Shown piece by piece: positions 9,017 to 17,190 of a stretch of DNA of 64,000 bases. The stretch comes from Nocardioides sp. URHA0020 (GTDB taxonomy: Bacteria; Actinomycetota; Actinomycetes; Propionibacteriales; Nocardioidaceae). Within the stretch, counting starts at the first letter, position 1, and each line of letters starts with the position of its first letter. A model generated the notes under the pieces. It saw only the letters and a list, made by a program, of their open reading frames with translations. It was not told the DNA's origin and made no database searches. Location: contig NZ_KK211167.1 of NCBI RefSeq assembly GCF_000620705.1, forward strand, positions 233,358 to 297,357, in the 5' to 3' direction. The position numbers were made by a program, and so were the translations under genes.

Positions 9017-9625
9017 ATGGCGGTGCGGTCGGGGGTCTACCGGGGGGTGAGCGCGGAGACGCGGGCGGCCGAGCGTCGCGCCCGGCTGCTCGAGGCGACC
9101 CTCGCGGTCTGGGCCGACCCGGGCCTGAGCACCACGATGACCAACGTGTGCACCCGGGCGGGGCTCTCCGAGCGCTACTTCTACGAGAGCTTCACCAACC
9201 TCGACGCCGCGCAGACGGCCGTGCTCGAGGAGGTCGCCGGGGAGATCGAGGAGGTCACCCACCGGGCCGCCGAGGAGGCCGGGGACGACCTCGCAGCCCG
9301 GGCGATGGCGTCGGTCGGGGCCTTCGTGCAGCTGTTGGTCGACGACCCGCGCAAGGGCCGGGTGGCGATCGTCGAGGCGGCCGCGATGCCGTCGCTGCGA
9401 CCGCGGCGGGCCGACCTGCTGCGCCACTTCGCGCACCTCACGGCCGACGCCGCCCGCGAGCTCGACCTGTCGCCGCGCAGCGGGGCCGACCACGAGCTGG
9501 TCGGCCTGCTCTTCATCGGCGGCGTCGCGGAGCTGGTCACCGCCTGGCTCGACGGGGCCGTGGCGGCGACGCCGGACGAGCTCGTCACGGTCGCCGCCCG
9601 GAGCTTCCTCGGCCTCTACCACTGA
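9017..9625 (+). CDS. TetR/AcrR family transcriptional regulator
   Basis: A 202-residue regulator with an N-terminal DNA-binding domain (STTMTNVCTRAGLSERYFY) and an all-helical ligand domain. The ATG at 9017 is the first credible start and gives the usual short basic leader (SAETRAAERRARLLEATL). It is divergent from the P450 gene, the classic arrangement for a local repressor, so the P450 is its most likely target. The ligand is unknown. Confidence 0.87.
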   Translation: MAVRSGVYRGVSAETRAAERRARLLEATLAVWADPGLSTTMTNVCTRAGLSERYFYESFTNLDAAQTAVLEEVAGEIEEVTHRAAEEAGDDLAARAMASVGAFVQLLVDDPRKGRVAIVEAAAMPSLRPRRADLLRHFAHLTADAARELDLSPRSGADHELVGLLFIGGVAELVTAWLDGAVAATPDELVTVAARSFLGLYH

Positions 9626-9700
9626 CCTCCCGCCCGACGGAGGCGACAGCCTGTCGGCCGTGGACGGATCCGCGGCGACGGAGCGTCGTACGCTCGGTCC

Positions 9701-11233
9701 ATGCCCGTCACCGTCCGCGAGGCCCTCGCGCTCCCCGTGCTGGCCGCCGGCGACCCGGTCGTCCTGGGCGGGGACGCCGGCCTGGACGCCGACATCCGGT
9801 GGGTGCACGTCTCGGAGGTGCGTGACATCGGAGCGCTGCTCGTCGGCCACGAGCTGGTGCTGACCACCGGCCTGGGCATGGCGGCCTCGCCCGAGGCCGC
9901 CGCGGACTTCGTCGACCAGCTCGTCGTCGTCGGCGCCGCCGGCCTGGTGGTCGAGCTGAGCTCGGCGTACCCCCGCATCCCGGACCTCGCCCTGCGCCGG
10001 GCCCGGGCGGCCGGGCTGCCGGTTGTGGTGCTCAACCGGAGGGTGCGCTTCGTCGAGGTCACCGAGCAGGTGCACCGCGAGATCGTCGCCGAGCAGTACG
10101 ACGACCTGCGGTTCGTCGGCGAGGTGCATCAGACCTTCACCGAGCTCGGGCTCGCCCGCGCCCCGATGGCGCGACTGGTCGAGGCGGCCGCCGACCTGGT
10201 CGGCGCCTCGGTGGTGCTGGAGGACCTGTCGCGCCGGGTCCTGGTCGCGGCGGCCCGGGAGGAGCCGGTCGACCGGCTGCTGGTCGACTGGGAGCGCCGG
10301 TCGCGGCTCACGCCGTACCTCCGGGAGAGCGGCAGCGGCGGTCCGGAGCGCTGGCTCACGACCCCGGTCGGCATCCAGGGCGGTGCGTGGGGTCGGCTGG
10401 TGCAGCCCTCGGGTCGCCGCGGCGGGCGCGCCGTGCAGGTGCTCGAGCGCGCGGCCCAGGCCGTCGAGCTCGGCCGGATGATCGAGCGCGACGAGACGTC
10501 GGTCCAGCTGCGCGTGCACGGCGGGTTCCTGCTCGACCTGCTCGGCGCCCGCGTCGGGAGCGAGGCCGCCGCGGCCGCGCGCCTGCGGGCGCTCGGCGTG
10601 CCGGAGTCCGGCTCGTACGTCGGTGCCGTCGCGCGGCTGCGCTCGGAGACGTCCGTGGACCGGCTGGTCGCCGCGCTCGGCGACGTGGCCGGTCTGGTCG
10701 GCGTCCTCGACGCGGTCCACGTCGGGCTGCTGGTCCCCTCGGACGTCGACCTGGAGGTGGTGGCGCGCGCGCTCGTGCGCGACGAGCCCGACGCGGTGCT
10801 GGCGGCCGGCCCCCCGGTCGCCGGGGTGCTGGCCGCGGCGACCTCGCTGCGGTCCGCGCGCGTGGTCGCCGACGTGGCCGCGTCGATGCCGCCGTACGAC
10901 GGCTGCGTGCGGCAGGCCGACATCCGGCTGCCCGGGCTCCTGATGTCGCTGCGCGAGGACGCCCGGCTGCAGGAGTTCGCCGAGTCCGAGCTGGGCCGGC
11001 TGCTCGAGCACGAGGCCCGGCACGGGGGCGGTCTCGTCGTGCTGCTGCGCCAGTTCCTCGCCGTCGGCGGCAGCAAGGCAGAGCTCGCCCGGGTCGCGCA
11101 CCGCAACCGGACGTCGCTCTACCCCGCGCTGCGCCGGCTCGAGGAGCTGGTCGGCCACCCCCTCGACGACCCCGCGTCGCGGCTCTCGCTCGGAGTGGCG
11201 CTGCTGGCGTACGACCAGGGCCGTGAGCTCTAG
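9701..11233 (+). CDS. PucR family transcriptional regulator
   Basis: A 510-residue regulator with the three-part PucR layout: an N-terminal purine-catabolism-regulator-like domain (VTVREALALPVL to about residue 120), a GGDEF-like middle, and a C-terminal helix-turn-helix (GGSKAELARVAHRNRTSLYPALRRLEEL). PucR proteins activate nitrogen or alternative carbon source catabolism, usually sensing a small metabolite. The ATG at 9701 begins MPVTVREAL, typical for the family. Its stop overlaps the end of the convergent gene by four bases. No obvious target operon adjoins it, so its regulon is unclear. Confidence 0.85.
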   Translation: MPVTVREALALPVLAAGDPVVLGGDAGLDADIRWVHVSEVRDIGALLVGHELVLTTGLGMAASPEAAADFVDQLVVVGAAGLVVELSSAYPRIPDLALRRARAAGLPVVVLNRRVRFVEVTEQVHREIVAEQYDDLRFVGEVHQTFTELGLARAPMARLVEAAADLVGASVVLEDLSRRVLVAAAREEPVDRLLVDWERRSRLTPYLRESGSGGPERWLTTPVGIQGGAWGRLVQPSGRRGGRAVQVLERAAQAVELGRMIERDETSVQLRVHGGFLLDLLGARVGSEAAAAARLRALGVPESGSYVGAVARLRSETSVDRLVAALGDVAGLVGVLDAVHVGLLVPSDVDLEVVARALVRDEPDAVLAAGPPVAGVLAAATSLRSARVVADVAASMPPYDGCVRQADIRLPGLLMSLREDARLQEFAESELGRLLEHEARHGGGLVVLLRQFLAVGGSKAELARVAHRNRTSLYPALRRLEELVGHPLDDPASRLSLGVALLAYDQGREL

Positions 11234-11811
11234 CGGCCCCGACCGCCGCCCGGGCCATCGCCGCCGGCCTCGATCAGCGCGGCGTCGAAGGCCTTGAGCA
11301 CCGAGGCCTTGTCGGCCTTCGTGAGCGTGCCCGCGGTGACGGCCGCATCCAGCCGGGTCACCAGCGCGGTCCTCGACTCGGCGCGACGCTCGGCGCGGTC
11401 GGCGTCGGCCTGCTTCTGCGCGACCGCGAGGGCCGCCTTCACCTTGGCCTCGGAGACACCCAGCTTCTTCGCCAGCGCCGTGGCCAGCGCCGCCCGGCGC
11501 TCGGCGCGCTGGGCCGCGGTCGGAGGTGTGGGCCGGGTGCCGTCGGTCGAGCTCGGCCTGTCGGGGCGCAGGTCTTCGCGCACCGCGTCCAGGGCCTTCT
11601 GGACCACGTCCTGCTCCAGGCCGAGCTCGGTGGCCAGGACCTTCGCGTCCTGACCGCGGTCGCCGCGGTGCCCGCCGGGCTCGGCGCTCGCGCTCGGCGC
11701 GGTGCTCGCCCCGTCGTTCTCGGCCGAGGCCATCGCGACGCCACCGATCGCCAGTCCGGCCCCCGCGACCGCGCCGGCCATGCCGATCCGTGCTGCTGTC
11801 GATCTGTCCAT
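11230..11811 (-). CDS. exported Ala/Arg/Glu-rich protein of unknown function
   Basis: A 193-residue protein with a hydrophobic N-terminal segment (MAGAVAGAGLAIGGVAMASA) that fits a signal peptide or membrane anchor, then a Pro/Ser-rich linker and two charged helical stretches containing KKLGVSEAKVKAALA. The repeated pattern of an amphipathic helix ending in LGV/LGL and followed by a new helix resembles small exported proteins common in actinobacteria. A strong AGGAGG precedes the ATG at 11811. It converges on the PucR gene with a 4-bp overlap. I do not recognise a function. Confidence 0.72.
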   Translation of the reverse strand: MDRSTAARIGMAGAVAGAGLAIGGVAMASAENDGASTAPSASAEPGGHRGDRGQDAKVLATELGLEQDVVQKALDAVREDLRPDRPSSTDGTRPTPPTAAQRAERRAALATALAKKLGVSEAKVKAALAVAQKQADADRAERRAESRTALVTRLDAAVTAGTLTKADKASVLKAFDAALIEAGGDGPGGGRGR

Positions 11812-11905
11812 GTCTGTACCTCCTGATGGTCGGGTCTGACCTTCAGGACGATGGCTCGTCGCGCTGTGGCGGGGCTGTGCGGACGGCCAGCGTGCGCTGG
11901 GTGCG

Positions 11906-12550
11906 CTACTCCGACGCGACGGCCATGGTGGCGCCCAGGCCGATCATCATCACGCCTCCGGCGACGCCGAGCGTGTCCAGGCGCCGCGGCCGGCGGGCGA
12001 ACCAGTCCCGCGCCTTCCCCGCCGCGAGCGCCCAGGTGCCGTCGGAGACGACCGCCATGGCCCCGAAGACCGCGCCGAGCAACGCGAGCTGCAGCCCGGC
12101 ACGGCCGGCCGGCTCGTTGACGAACTGGGGCAGGAAGGCCACGAAGAAGACGATCGTCTTCGGGTTGGTCACCCCGACGACGAAGCCGATCCGCAGCGAC
12201 CGGGAGGCCGGAGCGGCGGCGACGGCCCCGATCTCGACGGCCTCGAGCGCGGCCCGCGCGTCTGCGCGGTGGCGGATCGCCTGGACGCCGAGCCAGACGA
12301 CGTACGCCGCCCCGACCACCTTGAGCAGCGTGTAGGCCTCGGCGCTGGCGGCCACCACCGCACCGAGGCCGACCGCGACGAGGCAGACCTGCGTCGTGAG
12401 GCCGAGCGCGTTGCCGAGCACCGAGAGCAGCGCATCGCGGCGCCCGACGGTCAGGGCCCGGCCGATCGTGAAGAGCAGGCTGGGCCCCGGGACCTGGATG
12501 AAGAGCGCGCTCGCGACGAGGAAGGCGAGCCACTGGTGGGTCGACGGCAC
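11906..12550 (-). CDS. LysE/RhtB family amino acid exporter
   Basis: A 214-residue inner-membrane exporter with about six hydrophobic segments. The N-terminal family motif is VPGPSLLFTIGRALTVGRR, followed by a later NPKTIVFFVAFLPQFV, the second hallmark of LysE/RhtB proteins, which pump out amino acids such as lysine, arginine, threonine or homoserine. I use the GTG at 12550 (VPSTHQW) because the longer ATG reading starts inside the divergent gene's leader and has no family-like N-terminus; no good ribosome site is visible. The substrate cannot be set from sequence. Confidence 0.82.
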   Translation of the reverse strand: MPSTHQWLAFLVASALFIQVPGPSLLFTIGRALTVGRRDALLSVLGNALGLTTQVCLVAVGLGAVVAASAEAYTLLKVVGAAYVVWLGVQAIRHRADARAALEAVEIGAVAAAPASRSLRIGFVVGVTNPKTIVFFVAFLPQFVNEPAGRAGLQLALLGAVFGAMAVVSDGTWALAAGKARDWFARRPRRLDTLGVAGGVMMIGLGATMAVASE

Positions 12551-12614
12551 CAGGCCAGTGTGGTGGTCGTCGCCCCCGCACGCACGGGGTTTGCGGGTCG
12601 GGAAGGATGAGCCC

Positions 12615-13826
12615 ATGGGCGCCGGACACTCGCACGGGTCTCACCGCGCGGGTGGCGACGCCGATCTGGTGGTCGCGCGTGCTCCCCGGCTGGTGCTCCT
12701 CGCGACCCTGGCGATCGCCGGGATCGCAGCCCTGGCCGGCATCCTGCTGCTCTGGCCGAGCAGCGCCGAGGTCGACCGGGTGACCCAGGACGTGACGTTC
12801 GCGGCGCCGGGGGTCACCTTCCCGAACGCCACGGTGGAGAGCATCAACGCGCCGTGCACCGCGGCGGAGACGGGCTCGGACAGCGACTGCGGGCGGATGG
12901 AGGTCACCGTCGCCGACGGGGCGGGCAAGGGAGACCGGGCGACGGTCCAGATCTCGCCGCAGGTCCAGGACTCGGGCCTGTCGGTCGGTGACCGGGTCAA
13001 GCTGCAGCGCACGCCCGGCGCGGACGACGCCGACGCGGCGTACTCCTACTTCGGGACCGTCCGGACCGGTCCCGTGGTGGTCCTCCTGCTGGTGTTCGTC
13101 GGCCTGGTGCTCGCGGTGGCTCGCTGGCGCGGGCTCTTCGCGCTCGTCGGGCTGGCCTTCAGCGGCCTGGTGATCTGGCGGTTCGTGCTGCCGGCGCTGC
13201 TCGTCGGGGAGTCCGGGGTCGCCGTCGCCCTCACGAGCGCGGCGCTGATCATGTTCGTCGTGCTCTACACGACCCATGGCTTCTCGCTGCGCACGAGCAC
13301 CGCGCTGGCCGGCACCCTCGCCGGGGTCCTGGTCACCGCGGGCATCGGCGTGGTCGCCACCGCCGCCACCCGGCTGACCGGCATCGCCGACGAGCAGGCC
13401 GGGATCCTCTCCGCGCTGGTCGGCGACCTGGGCTTCCAGGACCTCTTCGCGTGCGCGGTGATCATCGCCGGGCTCGGCGTGCTCAACGACGTCACGATCA
13501 CCCAGTCGTCGGCGGTGTGGGAGATCCGCGCGGCGTCGCCGGCGATGGGACGCGCTCAGCTCTTCGCGAGCGGCATGCGGATCGGGCGCGACCACATCGC
13601 CTCGACGATCTACACGATCGTCTTCGCCTACGCCGGCACGGCGCTCGCGGTGCTGCTCGTCCTGCGCCTCTACGGCCTGCCGTGGGACGTGCTCCTCGCC
13701 ACCGAGGACATCACCGAGGAAATCGTCCGGACCCTCGCGAGCAGCATCGGCCTGGTGCTCGCCGTACCGCTCACCACGGCGATCGCGGCGCTGGTGGTTC
13801 CCGGAGCCCGGTCCTTGTCGGAGTAA
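12615..13826 (+). CDS. YibE/F family multi-pass membrane protein
   Basis: A 403-residue membrane protein with one N-terminal anchor (about residues 28-50), an extracellular domain of some 110 residues and then about seven further hydrophobic segments. The membrane part includes GILSALVGDLGFQDLFACAV and MRIGRDHIASTIYTIVFAYAG, typical of the YibE/F family, whose role is not known. The ATG at 12615 follows GGAAGGAT. It is read in the same direction as the pseudouridine genes and its stop codon lies inside the inverted repeats before the kinase, so a common transcript is possible. Confidence 0.83.
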   Translation: MGAGHSHGSHRAGGDADLVVARAPRLVLLATLAIAGIAALAGILLLWPSSAEVDRVTQDVTFAAPGVTFPNATVESINAPCTAAETGSDSDCGRMEVTVADGAGKGDRATVQISPQVQDSGLSVGDRVKLQRTPGADDADAAYSYFGTVRTGPVVVLLLVFVGLVLAVARWRGLFALVGLAFSGLVIWRFVLPALLVGESGVAVALTSAALIMFVVLYTTHGFSLRTSTALAGTLAGVLVTAGIGVVATAATRLTGIADEQAGILSALVGDLGFQDLFACAVIIAGLGVLNDVTITQSSAVWEIRAASPAMGRAQLFASGMRIGRDHIASTIYTIVFAYAGTALAVLLVLRLYGLPWDVLLATEDITEEIVRTLASSIGLVLAVPLTTAIAALVVPGARSLSE

Positions 13827-13849
13827 GCATGGCTTATGCTGACAAGCAT
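13824..13849. promoter_or_regulatory. overlapping inverted repeats, probable operator of the pseudouridine operon
   Basis: Three interlocking inverted repeats occupy the junction: TAAGC-3-GCTTA (13824-13836), AGCAT-5-ATGCT (13826-13840) and ATGCT-4-AGCAT (13836-13849). They cover the YibE/F stop codon and both candidate starts of the kinase. The kinase carries its own N-terminal helix-turn-helix, so self-control by binding here is an attractive guess. Confidence 0.45.
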
Positions 13850-14942
13850 GAGCCTGACCGACCGCGAGCAGGAGATCGTCGCGCTGCTGCGCCGCGACCC
13901 GCTGATCGGCTCCGCGGCGCTGGCGCGCGAGCTCGGCACCACCCGCGCCGCCGTCAACGTGCACCTGTCCAACCTGGGCAAGAAGGGCGTGATCCTCGGT
14001 CGGGGCTACGTCCTGAGCGAGCAGCAGTCGGTGGTCGTCGTCGGCGGCGCCAACATGGACGTCAAGGCGCGCAGCCGCCGGGCGGTCGTGGCGGCGACCA
14101 GCAACCCCGGGACGGCGTCGATGTCGGCCGGCGGCGTCGGACGCAACATCGCCGAGAACCTCGCCCGCCTGGGCACCCGCACGCACCTGGTCGCCGCGAT
14201 CGGTGCCGACGGCCTCGGTGACCAGGTGCTCGCCGCGACGTCCGGGGCCGGCGTCCACGTCGAGCAGGTACGCCGATCCGCCCGCGCGACCGGCACCTAC
14301 ACGGCCGTGCTCGACGCCGACGGCGAGCTCGTGGTCGCCGTCGCCGACATGGCCGCGACCGACGACCTGTCGACCGAGCACGTCAACGCGGCGCGCGACC
14401 TGATCGCCGCGGCCTCGCTGGTGGTGCTCGACGGCAACCTCGCCACCGAGACGCTGGCCTTCGCCCTCGACCTGGCCACGGCCGCAGGCGTCCGGGTCGT
14501 GCTGGAGCCGGTGAGCGTGCCGAAGGCCGCGGCCCTCGCCCACCTGGTCGCCCCGGACCGGCCGCTGCACGCGATCACCCCCAACCGCGACGAGCTCGCG
14601 GCGCTCACCGACCTGCCGACCCGGACCGCCCACCAGGTCGCGAAGGCGACCCGCGCGCTGCACGACCGGGGCGTCGGGCTGGTCTGGGTGCGGCTCGGCT
14701 CCGGGGGCTCGCTGCTGAGCGGCCCCGACGGCCCGGTCGAGCTGGACGCCGTACCGGCCGCGGTCGTCGACGTCACCGGCGCCGGCGACGCAATGCTCGC
14801 CGCCTTCTGCCACGCCCTGCTCGACGGCTCCGACCCGGCCGCGGCCGCGGCGTACGGCCACGCGGCCGCGGCCCTCACCATCGCCAGCCCCCACACCGTC
14901 CGTCCCGACCTCACCGACCGTCTCGTCAGGAGCACCGCATGA
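13836..14942 (+). CDS. psuK: HTH-PfkB family kinase, probable pseudouridine kinase
   Basis: A 368-residue fusion of an N-terminal winged helix-turn-helix (about residues 5-60, SAALARELGTTRAAVNVHLS) and a ribokinase-type domain. The kinase part has the sugar-binding GGVGRNIAENLARLG and the catalytic DVTGAGDAMLAAF. It would phosphorylate pseudouridine to pseudouridine 5'-phosphate, which PsuG then cleaves; the next gene is psuG, overlapping by ATGA. The HTH-kinase layout resembles E. coli YeiI. I use the ATG at 13836 (CGGAG about 12 nt upstream); the ATG at 13848 (MSLTDREQE) is an equally family-like alternative. Confidence 0.85.
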   Translation: MLTSMSLTDREQEIVALLRRDPLIGSAALARELGTTRAAVNVHLSNLGKKGVILGRGYVLSEQQSVVVVGGANMDVKARSRRAVVAATSNPGTASMSAGGVGRNIAENLARLGTRTHLVAAIGADGLGDQVLAATSGAGVHVEQVRRSARATGTYTAVLDADGELVVAVADMAATDDLSTEHVNAARDLIAAASLVVLDGNLATETLAFALDLATAAGVRVVLEPVSVPKAAALAHLVAPDRPLHAITPNRDELAALTDLPTRTAHQVAKATRALHDRGVGLVWVRLGSGGSLLSGPDGPVELDAVPAAVVDVTGAGDAMLAAFCHALLDGSDPAAAAAYGHAAAALTIASPHTVRPDLTDRLVRSTA

Positions 14943-15865
14943 GCCACCCCTCCCTCCACCTCGCCCCCGAGGTGGCCGACGCGCTCGCCGCCGGCCAGCC
15001 GGTCGTGGCCCTGGAGAGCACGATCATCAGCCACGGCATGCCGTACCCGCAGAACGTCGCGATGGCCACCGAGGTCGAGGGCATCGTCCGCGAGCACGGC
15101 GCGGTGCCGGCCACGATCGCCATCCTCGACGGCCGGCTCTGCATCGGGCTCTCGCCCGACCAGCTCGAGCTGCTCGCCAGCGACGGCAACGTCACCAAGG
15201 TCAGCGTGCGAGACCTGCCGTACGTCGTCGCGCGCGGCCAGCACGGCGCGACCACGGTCGCGGCGACCATGCGCCTGGCCGCGATGGCGGGCATCCGCAC
15301 CTTCGTCACCGGCGGTCTCGGCGGCGTGCACCGCGGCGCCCAGCAGACCTTCGACATCAGCGCCGACCTCACCGAGCTGGGGCAGACCTCGGTGGCCGTC
15401 GTGTCGGCCGGCGTGAAGTCGATCCTCGACATCGGCCTCACCCTCGAGACGCTGGAGACGCTGGGCGTGCCGGTGCTCGGCCTCGGCAGCGACGAGTTCC
15501 CGTCGTTCTACTCGCGCTCGAGCGGCCACCCCGCGCCGATGCGCGTCGACAGCGCCGCCGAGGTCGCCGCGGTGATGCGCGCCAAGTGGGACCTGGGCAT
15601 CGAGGGCGGCATCGTGATCGCCAACCCGATCCCGCTCGAGGACGAGATCCCCGCCGACGAGATCGGCGCGATCATCGACCAGGCCCTCGGCGACATGGAC
15701 GCGCTCGGCATCCGCGGCAAGGAGGCGACGCCGTACCTGCTCGGCCGGATCGTCGAGATCACCGGTGGCGCCTCGTTGACCGCCAACATCGCGCTGGTGC
15801 GCCACAACGCGCGGCTCGGTGCCGCGATCGCGGTGGCGTACGCCGGCTCTGGCACGCCCGCCTGA
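14939..15865 (+). CDS. psuG: pseudouridine-5'-phosphate glycosidase
   Basis: A 308-residue enzyme that splits the C-C bond of pseudouridine 5'-phosphate to uracil and ribose 5-phosphate, completing salvage or disposal of pseudouridine from RNA turnover. Family blocks are VALESTIISHGMPYPQN, TRFV-like GGLGGVHRGAQQTFDISADL and AGVKSILDI, the last supplying the catalytic Lys. Length matches E. coli PsuG. The start overlaps the kinase stop (ATGA). An 82-nt bipartite hairpin repeat begins 28 nt after the stop and may end the transcript. Confidence 0.95.
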   Translation: MSHPSLHLAPEVADALAAGQPVVALESTIISHGMPYPQNVAMATEVEGIVREHGAVPATIAILDGRLCIGLSPDQLELLASDGNVTKVSVRDLPYVVARGQHGATTVAATMRLAAMAGIRTFVTGGLGGVHRGAQQTFDISADLTELGQTSVAVVSAGVKSILDIGLTLETLETLGVPVLGLGSDEFPSFYSRSSGHPAPMRVDSAAEVAAVMRAKWDLGIEGGIVIANPIPLEDEIPADEIGAIIDQALGDMDALGIRGKEATPYLLGRIVEITGGASLTANIALVRHNARLGAAIAVAYAGSGTPA

Positions 15866-15892
15866 GGTCGGCTGAGGTGTGGGCTGAGGTCG

Positions 15893-15975
15893 GACTCCTC
15901 GGGCACTTCCTCAACTCCTCGGGCACTGCAGAGGCCGAGAAGTTCAGGGATACCCGGTTAACCGGGTATCCCTGA
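15893..15975. repeat. 82-nt bipartite palindromic repeat, copy 1
   Basis: A composite of hairpin A (15913-15944, outer arms AACTCCTCGG and CCGAGAAGTT around a central CTGCAG) and palindrome B (15944-15975, a perfect 32-bp inverted repeat centred on GGTTAACC). The 14-mer ACTCCTCGGGCACT occurs twice in its first half, 20 nt apart. A second copy of equal length lies at 40876-40957 with about nine differences by eye, several of them paired across the stem. It follows the psuG stop and may act as a terminator. Confidence 0.85.
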
Positions 15976-16077
15976 CCAGGCCCCCGACCAGCCCGACCGC
16001 CGCAAGACCACCAGCACTTCGCTCGACCCTTCCACCCAGGTCGCCGGCCGTTCACCGAGCGCGCGCACCGTGGAGGC

Positions 16078-17190
16078 ATGCGCGTCGCCATCGTGACGGA
16101 GTCCTTCCTCCCGCAGGTCAACGGTGTCTCCAACACCGTGCGACACGTCGTCGACGAGCTCGTCGCCGCCGACCACGAGGCACTGGTCGTGGCCCCCGGA
16201 CCCGGGCCCGCCCACCACGAGGGGGTCCCGGTCGTCCGGGTCCGTTCGGTCGGGATGCCGGGCTACCGGTCCTTCCCGATCGGGCTGCCGGACGCCGCCC
16301 TCGGACACAGCCTCGACCGCTTCGGTCCCGACCTGGTGCACCTCGCCAGCCCGATCGCGCTCGGCGCGGTCGGCCTGCGCGCCGCGCGCCGGCTCGGGGT
16401 CCCGACGGTCGCGGTCTACCAGACCGACATCTCCGGGTTCGCCCGGCAGTACGGACTCAAGGCCGACCTGGTGGTCGACCGGTGGGTCGGTCGGTTGCAC
16501 CGACGCGTGGACCGCACCCTGGTGCCGTCGTCCGCCTCCCGGGACCAGCTCGCGGCGCTCCACGTGCGCGACCTCCACCTGTGGCGCCGCGGCATCGCCC
16601 TGGACCTCTTCGACCCGTCGAGACGCAGCGATGTGCTGCACCAGCGGTGGACCGGCGGGAGCCGTCTGGCCGTCGGGTACGTCGGGCGGCTCGCTCACGA
16701 GAAGCAGGTGCACCGGCTCTCCGTGCTGGCCGGCCTGCCGGGCGTCCAGCTCGTGGTGGTCGGCGAGGGACCGGCCCGCGCGGAGCTGGAGCGGCTCCTG
16801 CCGGACGCGATCTTCACCGGGATGCTCGGCGGCGGCGCGCTCGCGGCGGCGTACGCCTCCCTCGACGTCTTCGTGCACACCGGCGACAGCGAGACCTTCT
16901 GCCAGACGGTCCAGGAGGCCCAGGCCAGCGGCGTCCCGGTGGTCGCCCCGGCCGCCGGCGGTCCCCTCGACCTGGTCGACCCCGGCCGCACCGGGTTGCT
17001 GTTCGACCCCGGTGACCTCGGCTCCCTCCGCGACTGCGTCGCCTCGCTCCTCGGCGCGCCCGGCAGGCGCCGCGACCTGGCCGACCGCGCCCGCGCCGCC
17101 GTGGCCGGGCGCACCTGGGCGGGCGTCGTCGGCGAGCTCGTCGACGTCCACTACCGGGCGGTGCTGGACGGCGCCGCCGCCGCCGCGTGA
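16078..17190 (+). CDS. GT4-family glycosyltransferase (mannosyltransferase-like)
   Basis: A 370-residue GT-B fold enzyme. The N-terminal acceptor half starts RVAIVTESFLPQVNGVSNTV and the C-terminal donor half has VGYVGRLAHEKQVHRL and HTGDSETFCQTVQEAQASG, the E-x7-E type donor-binding region of GT4. It closely resembles actinobacterial GDP-mannose-dependent alpha-mannosyltransferases such as MgtA, which build lipomannan or mannosylated glycolipids at the membrane's inner face. GGAGGC immediately precedes the ATG at 16078. Its stop overlaps the GTG of the SGNH hydrolase gene. The precise acceptor is uncertain. Confidence 0.88.
   Translation: MRVAIVTESFLPQVNGVSNTVRHVVDELVAADHEALVVAPGPGPAHHEGVPVVRVRSVGMPGYRSFPIGLPDAALGHSLDRFGPDLVHLASPIALGAVGLRAARRLGVPTVAVYQTDISGFARQYGLKADLVVDRWVGRLHRRVDRTLVPSSASRDQLAALHVRDLHLWRRGIALDLFDPSRRSDVLHQRWTGGSRLAVGYVGRLAHEKQVHRLSVLAGLPGVQLVVVGEGPARAELERLLPDAIFTGMLGGGALAAAYASLDVFVHTGDSETFCQTVQEAQASGVPVVAPAAGGPLDLVDPGRTGLLFDPGDLGSLRDCVASLLGAPGRRRDLADRARAAVAGRTWAGVVGELVDVHYRAVLDGAAAAA

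Noticed and set aside
11439..14894. A 1151-codon open frame on the minus strand opposite the YibE/F and psuK genes
   Set aside because: It runs antisense to real genes and shows repetitive low-complexity composition; the only sensible parts coincide with other frames of the LysE and exported-protein genes.
15944..15975. Phage or plasmid attachment site suggested by the perfect 32-bp palindrome
   Set aside because: A second identical core occurs at 40928 with the same flanking hairpin, and no integrase or tRNA gene is near either copy.
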